64,000 nucleotides of DNA from an uncultured Mycoplasma sp. (GCA_947039955.1 CAMRAC010000003.1:1-64000), one strand, 5' to 3'; positions 46,327-56,929 are shown, numbered from the stretch's first letter. Notes: generated from the sequence alone by a model not told the origin. Translations and numbers: made by a program.

Positions 46327-48984
46327 TTACTTAAAATAGTTCTCACATCTAGTGCATAATTCGTTATTTAATTCTTTAATTCCAAAATGATTTCAACATC
46401 TTTGACATTTTGCAGAATCAAACCCAGTTACCTCTAAATCTTTACCTTCATGAAATTTACCAATCATTAATAATTTTTTAAAATCTAAAGACTTTAAAAA
46501 AGGACTATTTATTTTAGCAGTTACACTTGCTTCATTTGTTCTTTTTAAGTCTCCACTTTTAATTTTTGATTCGATTTCTTTGTAGATTATATTCTTCATA
46601 TCAAAGAAGTCTTTTCATTGAGTTTCAATTTCAAAAGATTCTTTTTTATTAAATTTATAAAATGCTTCTAAGTGAATTGATTCCAACTTATTTTTCTTAT
46701 TAAAGAAAGAGTAAGCTTCATCTGTGGTTGTTGGAATTATTGGCGCCATTGAAATTAATAAAAATTCTAATATTTTATATAAGTTATTTTGGATCATTAA
46801 TCTTTCTTTATTATCGCTTTTTTCAGCATAAAGAACATCTTTAACTATAGATAGATAGAAAGAAGATAAATCTGTAATGAAATTATTAACTTCTTTAATA
46901 ACATTAATGAAACTAAAGTTGTCATAATGTGATGCTATTCTTATTTTTAAATTTTCTAATCTTTCATCAATTAAAGCGTGAACATCATTCTTTGTAATTT
47001 CTTGATATTCATAATCATTTAAGTTAGCTAATAAAAATCTTAATGTGTTTCTGATTTTTCTATATATTTCAACATTTTGTTTAATAATATTATCACCAAT
47101 TGTGACGTCATTAGAGTACTCACTATTAGCTGATCAAAGCCTTAAAACATCTGCTCCATATGTTGCGATAATAGTTTGTGGATCAACTGAATTACCTTTA
47201 GATTTTGACATCTTATTTCCCTTGGCATCCAATACAAAACCATGTGAAATCAAAGCTTTGAATGGAGGTTTTCCAGATGAAGCCACAGAGTTAATTAATG
47301 ATGAATTGAATCATCCACGATATTGATCTGAACCTTCAAAATATAATTCAAAAGGAGGTTGTTCTCCATTAACATCAACCGATGCAAAAGATGAACCAGA
47401 ATCAAATCAAACATCCATAATATCATTTTCTTTTGTTCAATTCTTGTTTCTAAATTTCTCTGGTAAAAGTTCATCTACTGATTTCTGATATCAAACATTA
47501 GTTCCTTCTTTCGATACTAAGTTAATTACATAATCAAAAATTTCTTCATTAATAACCACTTCTTTATTTTCATCATAAAAAATAATAATTGGAACACCTC
47601 AAGATCTCTGTCTACTGATTGTTCATTCACTTCTATTTTGAATCATATTAGCTATTCTTTTGTGACCTCAATCTGAATAAAACTTTACACTTTCAAGACT
47701 AGTTAAAATTTGGTCTTTAACTTTCTCAATTGAAAAGAATCATTGAGGAGTGCCACGGAAAATAATTGGTTTATTAGTTCTTCAATCATGAGGGTATGAA
47801 TGCTTAATAAACTTTAATGAAAGCAATGCTTTATTTTCATCTAAAAATATTCCAATATTTTTATTTGAATCTTCATAAAATAATCCTGAGAATTGTGCGC
47901 CTTTATCATTAATGGTTCCATCATCTTCAATGTGCATAATCATTTCTAGGTTATGTTTCTTACCAATAAGGAAATCATCCTCTCCAAATAATGGAGCGAT
48001 ATGAACTAAACCAGTACCAGCTTCTAATGTAACGTGGTGACCGGATACAACAGGAGCTAAAGTGTTTTCAAGTATTGGAACATTATATTCAATACCAACC
48101 ATGTCTTTACCTTTAAAAGTATCAACAACTTTATACTCATTTCATTTAAATGTTTCTACTAAAGATTCTAATAATTCTTTTGCTACAACATAATTAACAT
48201 TATCAACTGAGACTTTTACATATTCAAATTTTTCATTAACTGCAACACCAGCATTTGCAATTAGAGTTCAAGGAGTTGTGGTTCAAATTATTAATCTATC
48301 ACCTTTTACTATAATGCTGTTACCTTTTTCAACATTAAATGATACAAAGATAGAAGGTGAACGATGGTCATGGTATTCTACTTCAGCTTCAGCTAGAGCT
48401 GATTGTGATGAAGGAGATCAAAAAACAGGTTTTAAACCACGAACAATTAATCCATCTAAAGCAAACTTCTTAAACAATCTTAATTGTTCAACTTCATATT
48501 TTTTATCAAGTGTAATATAAATATCTTCAAAGTCAGAAAGTAATTGTAAATCTTTGAATTGTGCTTTTTGAATTTCAACTTGACTAAGAGCATATTTCTC
48601 TGCAGCAATTCTTAATTCAGAAACATCTAAATTTTTATGAGAAACATTCATCTCAGTAAGCATTTTATTTTCAATAGGTAGACCGTGTGTATCTCAACCA
48701 GGCACAAAAGGAGAATAAAAACCATTAGCTGATTTATATCTAACGATTATATCTTTTAATATCTTATTAAAAGAGTGACCTATATGCAGAGAACCATTTG
48801 CATACGGAGGCCCATCATGTAAGACAAATCTTTCATTACCCTTATTTCTTTTTAAAACTTTTTTATAGATTTCTTTATCCAATCATTCTTTTCTAAAAAC
48901 ACCTTCTTTTTCATTTAAGTTTGCACGCATCTCAAAATTTGTTTCAGGCATATTCAGGGTATCTTTGTAATCTTTTTTTTCCAC
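46327..48984 (-). CDS. ileS: Isoleucyl-tRNA synthetase
   Basis: 885 residues. Start is GTG at 48984, giving [23 protein letters not shown], which matches the conserved DYKDTLxMPxTxFxMR opening, with GGAG upstream; the first ATG (48951) would cut this off. Class I motifs HIGH (GSLHIGHSF) and KMSKS ([10 protein letters not shown]) are present, with the CP1 editing domain between and the C-terminal zinc Cys pairs CQRC and CTRC. Five ORF-track pieces join in one frame across many TGA codons. Confidence 0.96.
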
Positions 48985-49176
48985 TTCGCATCTCCATTAT
49001 TAGTTATTTTAAATTATAAATGAAAACAAAATATATTCATAATAAACTAATCTTTTAAATAAGAAAGTGCTTCTTTTTATAACTTTGTGTAAATAATTCA
49101 ACACTTTTTACTAAATAAAAGTTTTTATGACTAAAACATACTAAAAAAGTCATTTATATACAAGGAGAGTGATTAT

Positions 49177-49947
49177 ATGAATTTGATATTAATATATTTT
49201 GCATTAAAATATAAAGGAGACTTTGTGAGCATATACAATGCTTTGAAGAATAAGGAAATTGTCGATCCAGATGAAATAGATTTATTAGAGAAAAGAATTA
49301 TTTCAGGAGAACTAAAGGTTATTACTATTCTTGATGATGAGTATCCAGAATCATTAAAAATAATAGCAAACCCTCCATTCGTTTTATTTTATGAAGGAGA
49401 TATTTCACTAATCAATAAAAGTGCTTTATGTTTGACTGGAGAGAAAAGTTCAGATGTAATTGTTGATTACTTAAATCAAGCAGTTGAGCAAACATCTAAA
49501 AATAATATCCTAACAACAAACTACTTCAAGGGATTGGATGAATTAGTTGTAAATTACTATTTAAAAAATAAGAAAGATGTAATTTTTGTTTCTTGTAATG
49601 GATTAAAAAATCCTTATTTTGCAAATCCAATCAAAACAGAAAGCAATACACTAATTATTTCAGAGTACCCCAATGGAGTTAATATTAATAACAAGCGATT
49701 GAGAGAAAGAAATAGGATTACAGCAGCTATAAGCGACGCCCTAGTTGTTTTCTCATCGCAAAAGGGAAGCGGAATAATGAACTTAGTTACAAACTTTTTA
49801 AACCAAGGAAAAGAAATATATTGTTATCCCGGATTACAAGATGAAAATGATGGTAACAATATATTAATTAAAGATGGAGCTAACCTAATTACTGCTATTA
49901 GTGATATAACAGATGAAAGCATTTCCAAAAATAATAATTTTAATTAA
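49177..49947 (+). CDS. dprA: Degenerate DprA/Smf-family protein
   Basis: 256 residues, shorter than typical DprA. AAGGAGAG precedes the ATG. Family features: NPPFVLFYEGD before the Rossmann fold, SEYPNGVNINNKRLRERNRITAAISDALVVFSSQKGSG (usual RNRIIAGLSD..VEA..SG). The usual VGSRxxSxYG and GGAxGID nucleotide/DNA-binding motifs are changed to LTGEKSSD and NYFKGLDEL, so the ssDNA/RecA-loading function may be lost or altered. In competent bacteria DprA loads RecA on incoming ssDNA. Confidence 0.75.
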   Translation: MNLILIYFALKYKGDFVSIYNALKNKEIVDPDEIDLLEKRIISGELKVITILDDEYPESLKIIANPPFVLFYEGDISLINKSALCLTGEKSSDVIVDYLNQAVEQTSKNNILTTNYFKGLDELVVNYYLKNKKDVIFVSCNGLKNPYFANPIKTESNTLIISEYPNGVNINNKRLRERNRITAAISDALVVFSSQKGSGIMNLVTNFLNQGKEIYCYPGLQDENDGNNILIKDGANLITAISDITDESISKNNNFN

Positions 49948-49956
49948 AAAAATAAA

Positions 49957-49971
49957 TCTCTAAATTAGAGA
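49957..49971. terminator. Bidirectional terminator between dprA and fusA
   Basis: TCTCTAA A TTAGAGA is a perfect 15-base palindrome with A-rich and T-rich flanks, between converging dprA and fusA. Confidence 0.6.
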
Positions 49972-50000
49972 AATATTTTAATATATTAAATAAGTATTAA

Positions 50001-52076
50001 TTACTTAACCATTCTTTTTTTAATGATTGCTTCACTTACAGATTTAGGAGCTTTTTCATAGTGATCAAAAAGCATTTGGTAGTTACCACGACCTGAAGTC
50101 ATAGTTCTTAAATCTGTTGAGTATCCGAACATTTCACTCAATGGAATTCCTGCTTTAATAACAGATGCTCCATCTTGACGTGTTTCATTAGTTTTGATTT
50201 GCCCTCTACGACGAGAAACATCTCCCATTATATCTCCAAAGTATTCTTCAGGAACTATAATAGAAACATCCATGATTGGCTCTAAAATAACAGCTGCAAG
50301 TTGTTCTTTACCATTTGTTAGAGCTTTAGAAGCAGCAATTTTATATGCCATCTCTGAAGAATCGACATCATGGTATGATCCATCAAACAATGTTGCTTTA
50401 ATATCAATCATTGGGTATCCAGCAAGAATACCTGAAGTCATTTTATCTTCAAGTCCTTTTTGAATTGACTTGATGTATTCCTTAGGTATTTTACCACCAA
50501 CAATTTTATCAACGAATTCAAAACCTTTATCTTCATTTGGTTCAAAAGTAATTCAAACATGACCATATTGACCTTTACCACCAGATTGTTTGATGTGTTT
50601 TCCTTCAATATCAGCTTTTTTAGTAATAGTTTCTCTATAAGCAACCTGAGGAGCACCAACTGTACCCTCAACACCAAATTCTCTTTTCAAACGATCAACA
50701 ATGATTTCTAAGTGTAATTCACCCATACCAGCAATAATTGTTTGTCCAGTTTCTTCATCTGTATAAGTTCTAAAAGTTGGATCTTCTGCAGCTAATTTTT
50801 GCAAACCTAAAGAAAGTTTTTCAGTAGCAGCTTTTGTTGCAGGCTCTAAAGCTTGGGAAATAACTGGTTCTGGGAAATTCATTTTTTCAAGAATGATTTT
50901 TCTTTTACCTTCAGCTACAAGTGTATCTCCTGTTGTTGTATTTTTTAAACCAACCGCAGCAGCAATATCACCAGTTCTAACTTCATCAATTTCTTCACGG
51001 TTGTTAGCGTGCATTTCTAAAATACGACCAATTCTTTCTTTTTGTTCTTTAGTTGAGTTATAAACATAAGAACCTTTTGAAAGAACTCCTGAATAAACTC
51101 TAAAGAAAGTAAGTGTTCCAACATATGGATCTGTCATTATCTTAAATGCTAAAGCTGAAAATTCTTCATCATCACTTGCTGGAATTTCAATTTCAGCATC
51201 ATTAAAGTGACCTTTCATAGGAGGTACATCAATTGGAGAAGGCAAGTAATCAACAACAGCATCAATCATAGATTTAACACCTTTGTTTTTGAAAGCTGTT
51301 CCACAAACTGCTGGGAAAAAGTCAGAAGTTAATGTTGCTTTTCTTATAATTGATTTTAATCTTGGTGCATCAATTTCTTTACCGTCTAATAAATCCATCA
51401 TTAATTCTTCATCAAAGTCAGAAACCGCTTCAACAAGTTCGTGTCTTTTGATAATTGCAATATCCATTAAATCTGCAGGAATCGGAATTTCTTTACCAAT
51501 TTCATCTGGAGAACCATCAAATTCTCAAGCAATCATTTCAACTAAGTCGATGTGACCAACATAATCTGTTTCTGATCCGATATTTCACTGAATAGGAACA
51601 GCGTTTCCACCTAATAATTTTCTAACTGAATCAACAGCATTTTCAAAGTTAGCTCCAGCTTTATCCATTTTATTTACAAAAACAATACGAGGAACTTTAT
51701 AGTTAGTAGCTTGTCTTCAAACAGTTTCAGTTTGAGGCTCAACACCTGATTGAGCATCAAGAACAGCAACTGCTCCATCAAGAACCCTTAATGAACGTTC
51801 AACTTCAACAGTAAAATCAACGTGACCTGGAGTATCAATAATATTAATTCTTTTGTCTTTTCAAAGAGCTGTTGTTGCAGCAGAAGTAATTGTAATTCCA
51901 CGTTCTTGCTCTTGAGCCATTCAATCCATTTGAGATTCACCAGTGTGAGTTTCACCGATTTTGTGAATTTTATTAGTATGTAATAGAATTCTTTCTGTTG
52001 TTGTTGTTTTACCAGCATCAATATGTGCCATGATTCCGATGTTACGGTAATCTTTAATATCAAATTTTCTTGCCAT
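50001..52076 (-). CDS. fusA: Elongation factor G
   Basis: 691 residues, joined across TGA codons; the 50438-50677 and 51788-52063 track entries are shadows. G1 is [15 protein letters not shown], then [31 protein letters not shown] and VNKMDK. The later domains ([36 protein letters not shown]) are all present. Catalyses translocation. Last gene of rpsL-rpsG-fusA; tuf is not adjacent. Confidence 0.96.
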
Positions 52077-52183
52077 TGTTTTTCCTTTTTTGTTTTTGTA
52101 TTTTTTATAAATTTATTTTATCACTATTTTTATTAATAAAGTTCCAAACGAGGAACTAAATTAAAAGATATTTAGAAATAGAA

Positions 52184-52654
52184 TTATCATCTAAAGTGTG
52201 CAAATGCTTTGTTAGCTTCTGCCATTTTATGAGTATCTTCTTTTTTCTTAACAGATCCACCAGTAGATTTAGAAGCATCTATTATTTCGTTTGCTAATCT
52301 TAAGTCCATTGTTTTTTCTGTTCTTAGTCTTGAATAATTAATTAATCATCTAAGAGTAAGTGTTTGTTTACGACGAGCAGAAACTTCTGAAGGAACTTGG
52401 TAGTTTGTCCCTCCTATACGTCTTGTTCTAACTTCAAGTTGAGGAGTAATATTTTCAACCGCTTTCTTGAATATTTCGATAGGTTCTTCACCTGTTTTTT
52501 GTTTGATTATTTCAAAAGCTGAATACAAAATAGATTCTGCTGTTGATTTTTTTCCATCAAGCATAATAGTATTGATTAATTTAGTAACTATTTTAGAGTT
52601 AAAAATTGGATCGCTAAGTACTTCACGGACTGGAGCTTTTCTTTTTCTTGACAT
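52184..52654 (-). CDS. rpsG: 30S ribosomal protein S7
   Basis: 156 residues. The ORF track stops at a TGA inside LTLRWLINYSR; the C-terminus KAFAHFRW is canonical and its last Trp is also [43 protein letters not shown] is a typical N-terminus. Nucleates 30S head assembly and contacts the E-site. Confidence 0.96.
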
Positions 52655-52687
52655 ATTTTTTTATCCTTTCAAGATTTTTATTTTAAA

Positions 52688-53107
52688 TTATTCTTTTGCT
52701 TTTGGTTTTTTAGTTCCGTATTTAGATCTAGATTTGTTTCTATTGTTAACTCCGGCAGCATCTTGTGTACCTCTAACTATAGTGTAACGAACTCCAGGTA
52801 AATCCTTAACTCTTCCACCTCTGATTAAAACAACAGAGTGTTCTTGCAAGTTGTGACCTTCTCCTGGGATGTAAGCTGTAACTTCCATTCCATTTGATAA
52901 TTTAACCCTTGCGTACTTACGTAGAGCTGAATTAGGCTTCTTAGGTGTCATTGTTGCTACCCTTGTACAAACACCTCTTTTAAAAGGAGATGGTTGAATT
53001 GTTGATTTTTTATGTAATGAGTTAAATCCTAAAGAAAGTGCTGGTGACTTTGTTTTACGAATTTTTGGATGTCTTCCATCATTTACAAGTTGGTTTATTG
53101 TTGGCAT
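52688..53107 (-). CDS. rpsL: 30S ribosomal protein S12
   Basis: 139 residues. [70 protein letters not shown] is diagnostic; the Lys in TPKKPNS, a common streptomycin-resistance site, is the wild-type residue. Acts in decoding. First gene of the str operon. Confidence 0.97.
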   Translation of the reverse strand: MPTINQLVNDGRHPKIRKTKSPALSLGFNSLHKKSTIQPSPFKRGVCTRVATMTPKKPNSALRKYARVKLSNGMEVTAYIPGEGHNLQEHSVVLIRGGRVKDLPGVRYTIVRGTQDAAGVNNRNKSRSKYGTKKPKAKE

Positions 53108-53124
53108 TTATTTCCTTTATATAT

Positions 53125-53156
53125 CTACAAATAGTGATTGTAGTTTTCTAATTATA
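53125..53156 (-). promoter_or_regulatory. str operon -10 box and leader hairpin
   Basis: TATAAT on the minus strand at 53151-53156, then within the leader CTACAA TCACTAT TTGTAG (53125-53143), a 6-bp stem ending about 17 bases before the rpsL ATG, next to AAAGGAAA. Confidence 0.5.
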
Positions 53157-53232
53157 CAACAACCCACCCTAGTGTATCGAAAAAAAGTTATATTTATTTT
53201 TATTTAAAGTAATTTCATAGAACAAGACAAGG

Positions 53233-54276
53233 TTATTTTTTTTCTTTATCTTTTTTAATTTTAGATTCTTTAGTCTTTTTAGACTTTTCCACTTTAGAAT
53301 CAGATGATTTTATTTCTGCTTTATTATCAACATCAATATCAATTTCATCATTTGAATTAGTTTCATCTTCACTACCTAAAGTTTGTGATACAGATAGTAT
53401 GATTTTAATTAACTCAGGTTTTTTCATTTCTTCATAACCAGAAATAGATAGTTTATCTGCTATTTTTTTTAACTGAGGAACAGTCATTAATTGTAATTTA
53501 GAAGTTTTGGCATCTGTTCCTTTCGCTTTTTCATTAGTAGTTGAAGATGCAGTGGTTACATCAACCTCACCTGTTTGTGGTTGAGCTGCAGGATTTTGTT
53601 GTTGTCTTCTTGGTTGAAATCCAAATGGAAATGGTGTTTGTTGTGGAAATGGATTATTCATAGCATTTGTTGGATCCATATTTGGGTTAGCTGCATAGAA
53701 TGCTTCAATTTCTTCTTGTCTCTTAGCCATAAAGAAAGATCTTTTAATTTTTTTGATTTGTCTTGAGAATATCAATCAAACTGGAATTGTTAAAAATTTT
53801 AAAACAAAGTAAAGAATTACAATTGTATTACCAGATATAATTGTAAATCCTTGAGAACCCATAAAGATTTGAATTAAACTAAATAATGAGAAAAATGTTT
53901 GAAAACCTAAAAAGAAAGAAGATATTAAATCTATTTTTTCAAACGATTTAGCTTTATAACAATTAAAAATTGAGAACACAAAGGTTCCAACACAAAATGA
54001 AAAGGCAATAGTCATACCAATTGAAGTCATGGCCATTCCATTAAATTGTTCTAAAGCAAGTGCGCTTGGATTGTCATGAGTAGTATAAATTGCTTCAAAG
54101 TGTAATATTAAAGAATCTCTATTTACATAAGAAAGAATAAGTACAGTCAAATGAAATGCAAACAAAGCCACTAAAGAGAAAATAAAACCAATGATTCATC
54201 ATCTATATTTTTTTTCATCCTCTCAAAGTTCACTAACTTTTTTAGAATTAGTTGCATTCATCGCTTCTGGAAACAT
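53233..54276 (-). CDS. Membrane protein with a SAP/Rho_N-like C-terminal domain
   Basis: 347 residues, split by TGA codons in the ORF track. ATG at 54276 with AGGAGT upstream. After a charged start (MFPEAMNATNSKKVSELWE) come about four membrane segments (WWIIGFIFSLVALFAFHLTVLIL, GMAMTSIGMTIAFSFCVGTFVF, LISSFFLGFQTFFSLFSLI, TIVILYFVLKFLTIPVWLIF). The cytoplasmic part has a Gln/Pro-rich linker (FPQQTPFPFGFQPRRQQQ) and then LQLMTVPQLKKIADKLSISG, EEMKKPELIKIIL, the helix-extended-helix pattern of SAP/Rho_N modules that bind nucleic acid, and an acidic-then-Lys-rich tail. A membrane anchor for DNA or RNA is the working guess. Confidence 0.75.
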
Positions 54277-54335
54277 GTGACTCCTTATTAAATTAATAAA
54301 TTACCATTAATTATTTATTCTTTTATTTACTTTGT

Positions 54336-54341
54336 ATTATA
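54336..54341 (-). promoter_or_regulatory. -10 box upstream of the SAP-tail membrane gene
   Basis: GATATAATAC on the minus strand ten bases beyond the rluD stop codon, about 60 bases before the ATG at 54276. Confidence 0.5.
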
Positions 54342-54350
54342 TCAAAATCT

Positions 54351-55247
54351 CTAAGATTCTAAGTTTATATTTTCAAAAAATTCACTAGGTAATTCTGACT
54401 CAATTTCAATAAATTCACCAGTAATATGTACAAATGACAGCTTATATGCGTGTAGTCTTTGGTGAAAGTCATCCAATGACCTTCCGTATACTGAGTCTCC
54501 AACTACAGGAAAGTTAACATGTTTTAGGTGAACTCTAATTTGATGAGTTCTTCCAGTTTCTAATTCACAACGAACTAAAGTGTAGTTTGGGTAAACTTTT
54601 TCAGGATAAACATGAGTAATTGCATTCTTAGAATTTAGTCTAGTTACTGTCATTTTTTGACGATCATGAACATTACGTCCAATTGGCACATTGATATGTA
54701 TTACATCATTCATCATTTTTCCAACAACAAGAGCTTTATAAAATCTATTTACCTTGTGCTCTTTAATTAGTTCAGAAAAATACTTATGAGCAGCATTAGT
54801 TTTAGCAATTAGAATCAAACCACTAGTATGTTTATCAATTCTATGAACAATACCAGGTCTTACACTTCCATTTAAATCCGATAAATCTTTAAAGTGGAAA
54901 AGCAAGGCATTAACTAGGGTTCCATCTTTATTTCCAGGGGCTGGATGAACAACCATTCCACTTTTTTTATTAATAATGATTATGTGATCATCTTCAAAAG
55001 CTACTTCAACAGGAATATCTTGAGCAACCATAACAATTTCGTTTTGAATCTTTTCTTTAATAACAACAGTTTGACCATCATTAATCATAAACTTGACTTT
55101 TCTCACTAAAATTCCATCAACATAAACTCCGTAAATATCAATGATTTCCTTGATTTCATTTCTTGAAAATTCACTATTATCAGCGATAAATTTGTCTATT
55201 CTAACTTTCTCAGTTGATTTTAATATAATCTCTTCTTTTAATAACAT
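54351..55247 (-). CDS. rluD: Pseudouridine synthase, RluD family
   Basis: 298 residues. N-terminal S4 RNA-binding domain (VRIDKFIADNSEFSRNEIKEIIDIYGVYVDG), then the catalytic domain with GSVRPGIVHRIDKHTSGLILIAKTN (catalytic Asp in HRIDKHTSG) and CELETGRTHQIRVHLKHVNFPVVGDSVYG. Expected to modify U residues in 23S helix 69, though the exact target cannot be read from sequence. TATTAT lies six bases before the ATG, a possible leaderless promoter. Confidence 0.93.
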   Translation of the reverse strand: MLLKEEIILKSTEKVRIDKFIADNSEFSRNEIKEIIDIYGVYVDGILVRKVKFMINDGQTVVIKEKIQNEIVMVAQDIPVEVAFEDDHIIIINKKSGMVVHPAPGNKDGTLVNALLFHFKDLSDLNGSVRPGIVHRIDKHTSGLILIAKTNAAHKYFSELIKEHKVNRFYKALVVGKMMNDVIHINVPIGRNVHDRQKMTVTRLNSKNAITHVYPEKVYPNYTLVRCELETGRTHQIRVHLKHVNFPVVGDSVYGRSLDDFHQRLHAYKLSFVHITGEFIEIESELPSEFFENINLES

Positions 55248-55345
55248 ATATTTATAATAACATATATTAGAAAATAAAGATATTATGGTGAATTATTATT
55301 TTACATAACTGCTTTTTATTTTAGTTTTAGGTCTATTATAAATGC

Positions 55346-55351
55346 TATAAT
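55346..55351 (+). promoter_or_regulatory. -10 box of the Cys-rich gene
   Basis: TATAAT in gctataattt on the plus strand, placing the transcript start near 55358, at the foot of the leader hairpin. Confidence 0.55.
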
Positions 55352-55356
55352 TTAAA

Positions 55357-55393
55357 TGTGGTTATGGTGATGTAAAATTCGCTAATAACCACA
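55357..55393 (+). promoter_or_regulatory. 5' leader hairpin of the Cys-rich gene
   Basis: TGTGGTTAT (55357-55365) and ATAACCACA (55385-55393) form a perfect 9-bp stem with a 19-base loop. It begins at or beside the predicted transcript start and ends about 20 bases before the AGGAGG ribosome-binding site. It could stabilise the mRNA 5' end, act as an operator, or be a small metal- or stress-sensing element. As no T-run follows directly, a plain terminator is less likely. Confidence 0.55.
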
Positions 55394-55424
55394 AAATTTT
55401 TCAAAAAAACCAGGAGGTATTATT

Positions 55425-55586
55425 ATGGAAAACAAAGAAGATTGCAAAAAAACTTGTTCAATTAAAAAAGAAAGTTGTGCAGATAAAAAATCTTGTGAAA
55501 CTAAAAAAGAAAGTTGTGCAACTAAAGAAGAATGCGCAACTAAATGTGGGGAAAATTGTACTTGTTCAGCATGTGCAATGAAATAA
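55425..55586 (+). CDS. Small cysteine-rich protein (metallothionein-like)
   Basis: 53 residues, too short for the ORF track. AGGAGG stands seven bases before the ATG, one of the strongest ribosome-binding sites in the window. The protein MENKEDCKKTCSIKKESCA... has ten Cys in 53 residues, no aromatic residues, and many Lys and Glu; a near-repeat KKESCADKKSCET / KKESCATKEECAT ends in CGENCTCSACAMK. This composition resembles metallothioneins, which bind Zn or Cu through Cys thiolates. No signal peptide, so cytoplasmic. Own promoter, leader hairpin and terminator. Function inferred from composition only. Confidence 0.75.
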   Translation: MENKEDCKKTCSIKKESCADKKSCETKKESCATKEECATKCGENCTCSACAMK

Positions 55587-55625
55587 TAATTTAATATAAA
55601 TTAATTAAAACTACAAATATGACAT

Positions 55626-55653
55626 AAAAACACCATTTAAATATAGTGTTTTT
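55626..55653 (+). terminator. Terminator between the Cys-rich gene and tmcAL
   Basis: AAAAACAC CATTTAAATATA GTGTTTTT, an 8-bp stem with T/A-rich flanks, between converging genes; probably works in both directions. Confidence 0.7.
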
Positions 55654-55686
55654 ATTTGCTGAATTTTCTTAATTATTGGAATTAAC

Positions 55687-56583
55687 TTATTTTTTGTAAT
55701 GTAAAATTATGCTCAATATAACTCTTTTTATCCTGCTAGATGTATATCTCTTAGAATTTACTCTATTTATAAATTCATCATAAGTCTTCTCATCAATATG
55801 TTTATAAAATAAATTTTCCATGCCTTCTGATACTAAATTTATTCTTGCAATTTCACTCAAAGGCTTGGTTTTCATGATTTTTTGGAACTTTGAATACTTA
55901 TCTTCTATTCTTTTTGGTATTTTTTTAAAAGTCATTGGCGAATAAAAAGAATAATCTTCTCCGTTGAAAAGCATTTTTCTTATTTTTGATGCAGAAGCCA
56001 TGTTATCTTTGGTTTCGTCAGAATGAAACCCCACTTCTCTTTTAATAGATATTGCTTGAATGTTGTAATTATTATTCACAATAGCCTTTACATACTCTAT
56101 TCCAAGAATATCATTCGGCATTACAAATGAATTACCACATATCTCTTCCAAAGTTAGTGCAGCTGCTTTAGGGAATGAGTTTCCTTTTTTAAGATTAACC
56201 TTTAATTTAGCATTATATTCAGCTAAATTGTCCTTCAAAACATTTGCAACTTGATAAAAAAGATCAACATTATTTGTTTCAGACCCAAAAACAATTTTGC
56301 TAACTCCATAATCATTCAATAACTTAACTGATTCTTGTGCAAAAATATGTGCTGCTTGAACAACGAACTTTTGTGGAATTTCAATAACTTTATTCACACC
56401 ATGTTTTAAAGCTATTTTTTTACGTTTTCTAAAAGAGGCTACAGCCAATTCTCCTCTTTGAACATACTTACCGGACATGACCACAAAAATTTCTTCCCCA
56501 GGAAATAATTTTTTAATATAATTAATTTGATATATGTGTCCATTGTGAAATGGGTTATACTCAGCTATAATACCTATTGACAT
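55687..56583 (-). CDS. tmcAL: tRNA-Met cytidine acetate ligase family (TmcAL/YlbM)
   Basis: 298 residues, shorter than the roughly 400-residue Bacillus protein. The nucleotidyltransferase-like N-terminus GIIAEYNPFHNGHIYQINYIKKLFPGEEIFVVMSGKYVQRGE is the family hallmark, with the HNGH signature, and later VMPNDILGIEYVKAI and SASKIRKML. In Bacillus it makes N4-acetylcytidine at the wobble base of elongator tRNA-Met from acetate and ATP. The C-terminal domain is reduced here. Confidence 0.87.
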   Translation of the reverse strand: MSIGIIAEYNPFHNGHIYQINYIKKLFPGEEIFVVMSGKYVQRGELAVASFRKRKKIALKHGVNKVIEIPQKFVVQAAHIFAQESVKLLNDYGVSKIVFGSETNNVDLFYQVANVLKDNLAEYNAKLKVNLKKGNSFPKAAALTLEEICGNSFVMPNDILGIEYVKAIVNNNYNIQAISIKREVGFHSDETKDNMASASKIRKMLFNGEDYSFYSPMTFKKIPKRIEDKYSKFQKIMKTKPLSEIARINLVSEGMENLFYKHIDEKTYDEFINRVNSKRYTSSRIKRVILSIILHYKK

Positions 56584-56646
56584 AACTTAAATCTTACTAA
56601 TTTATAGGATTTATAAAAAATAAAAGTCATATTTATCAAAAAATGC

Positions 56647-56652
56647 TATAAT
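56647..56652 (+). promoter_or_regulatory. -10 box of rpmF
   Basis: GCTATAATAAA on the plus strand about 52 bases before the rpmF ATG; same GCTATAAT wording as the Cys-rich gene's promoter. Confidence 0.5.
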
Positions 56653-56704
56653 AAATAAAATATATTTCATGCATTAAAATAGAAATAGAAATAGAGGAGA
56701 TAAA

Positions 56705-56899
56705 ATGGCTATAGTTCCTAAACGTAAGACGTCGAAACGTAGAAAACGTGCTCGTAGAACGCACCACGCTTTAGAAAAGTTAAATTTGGTATCATGTAAA
56801 AATTGTTCACAAAAAATTGAACAACACAGAGCATGTATGTTTTGTGGTTTTTACAAAGGTGAAAAAGTGCAAGGTTATAAAGCTCTTAACGATCGTTAA
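56705..56899 (+). CDS. rpmF: 50S ribosomal protein L32
   Basis: 64 residues. MAIVPKRKTSKRRKRARRTHHALEKLNLVSC is the typical start; CxxC (CKNC) and CxxC (CMFC) bind zinc. GAGGAG lies upstream of the ATG. Single gene with its own promoter and terminator. Confidence 0.96.
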   Translation: MAIVPKRKTSKRRKRARRTHHALEKLNLVSCKNCSQKIEQHRACMFCGFYKGEKVQGYKALNDR

Positions 56900-56929
56900 A
56901 TAACTGAATATTACCTAAAATACTAATAA

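Noticed and set aside
50438-50677. ORFs 50438-50677 and 51788-52063 (minus)
   Set aside because: Out of frame with fusA; shadows.
55357-55393. Leader hairpin of the Cys-rich gene as a terminator
   Set aside because: No clear T-run follows and it starts at the predicted 5' end, so a regulatory or stability role fits better.
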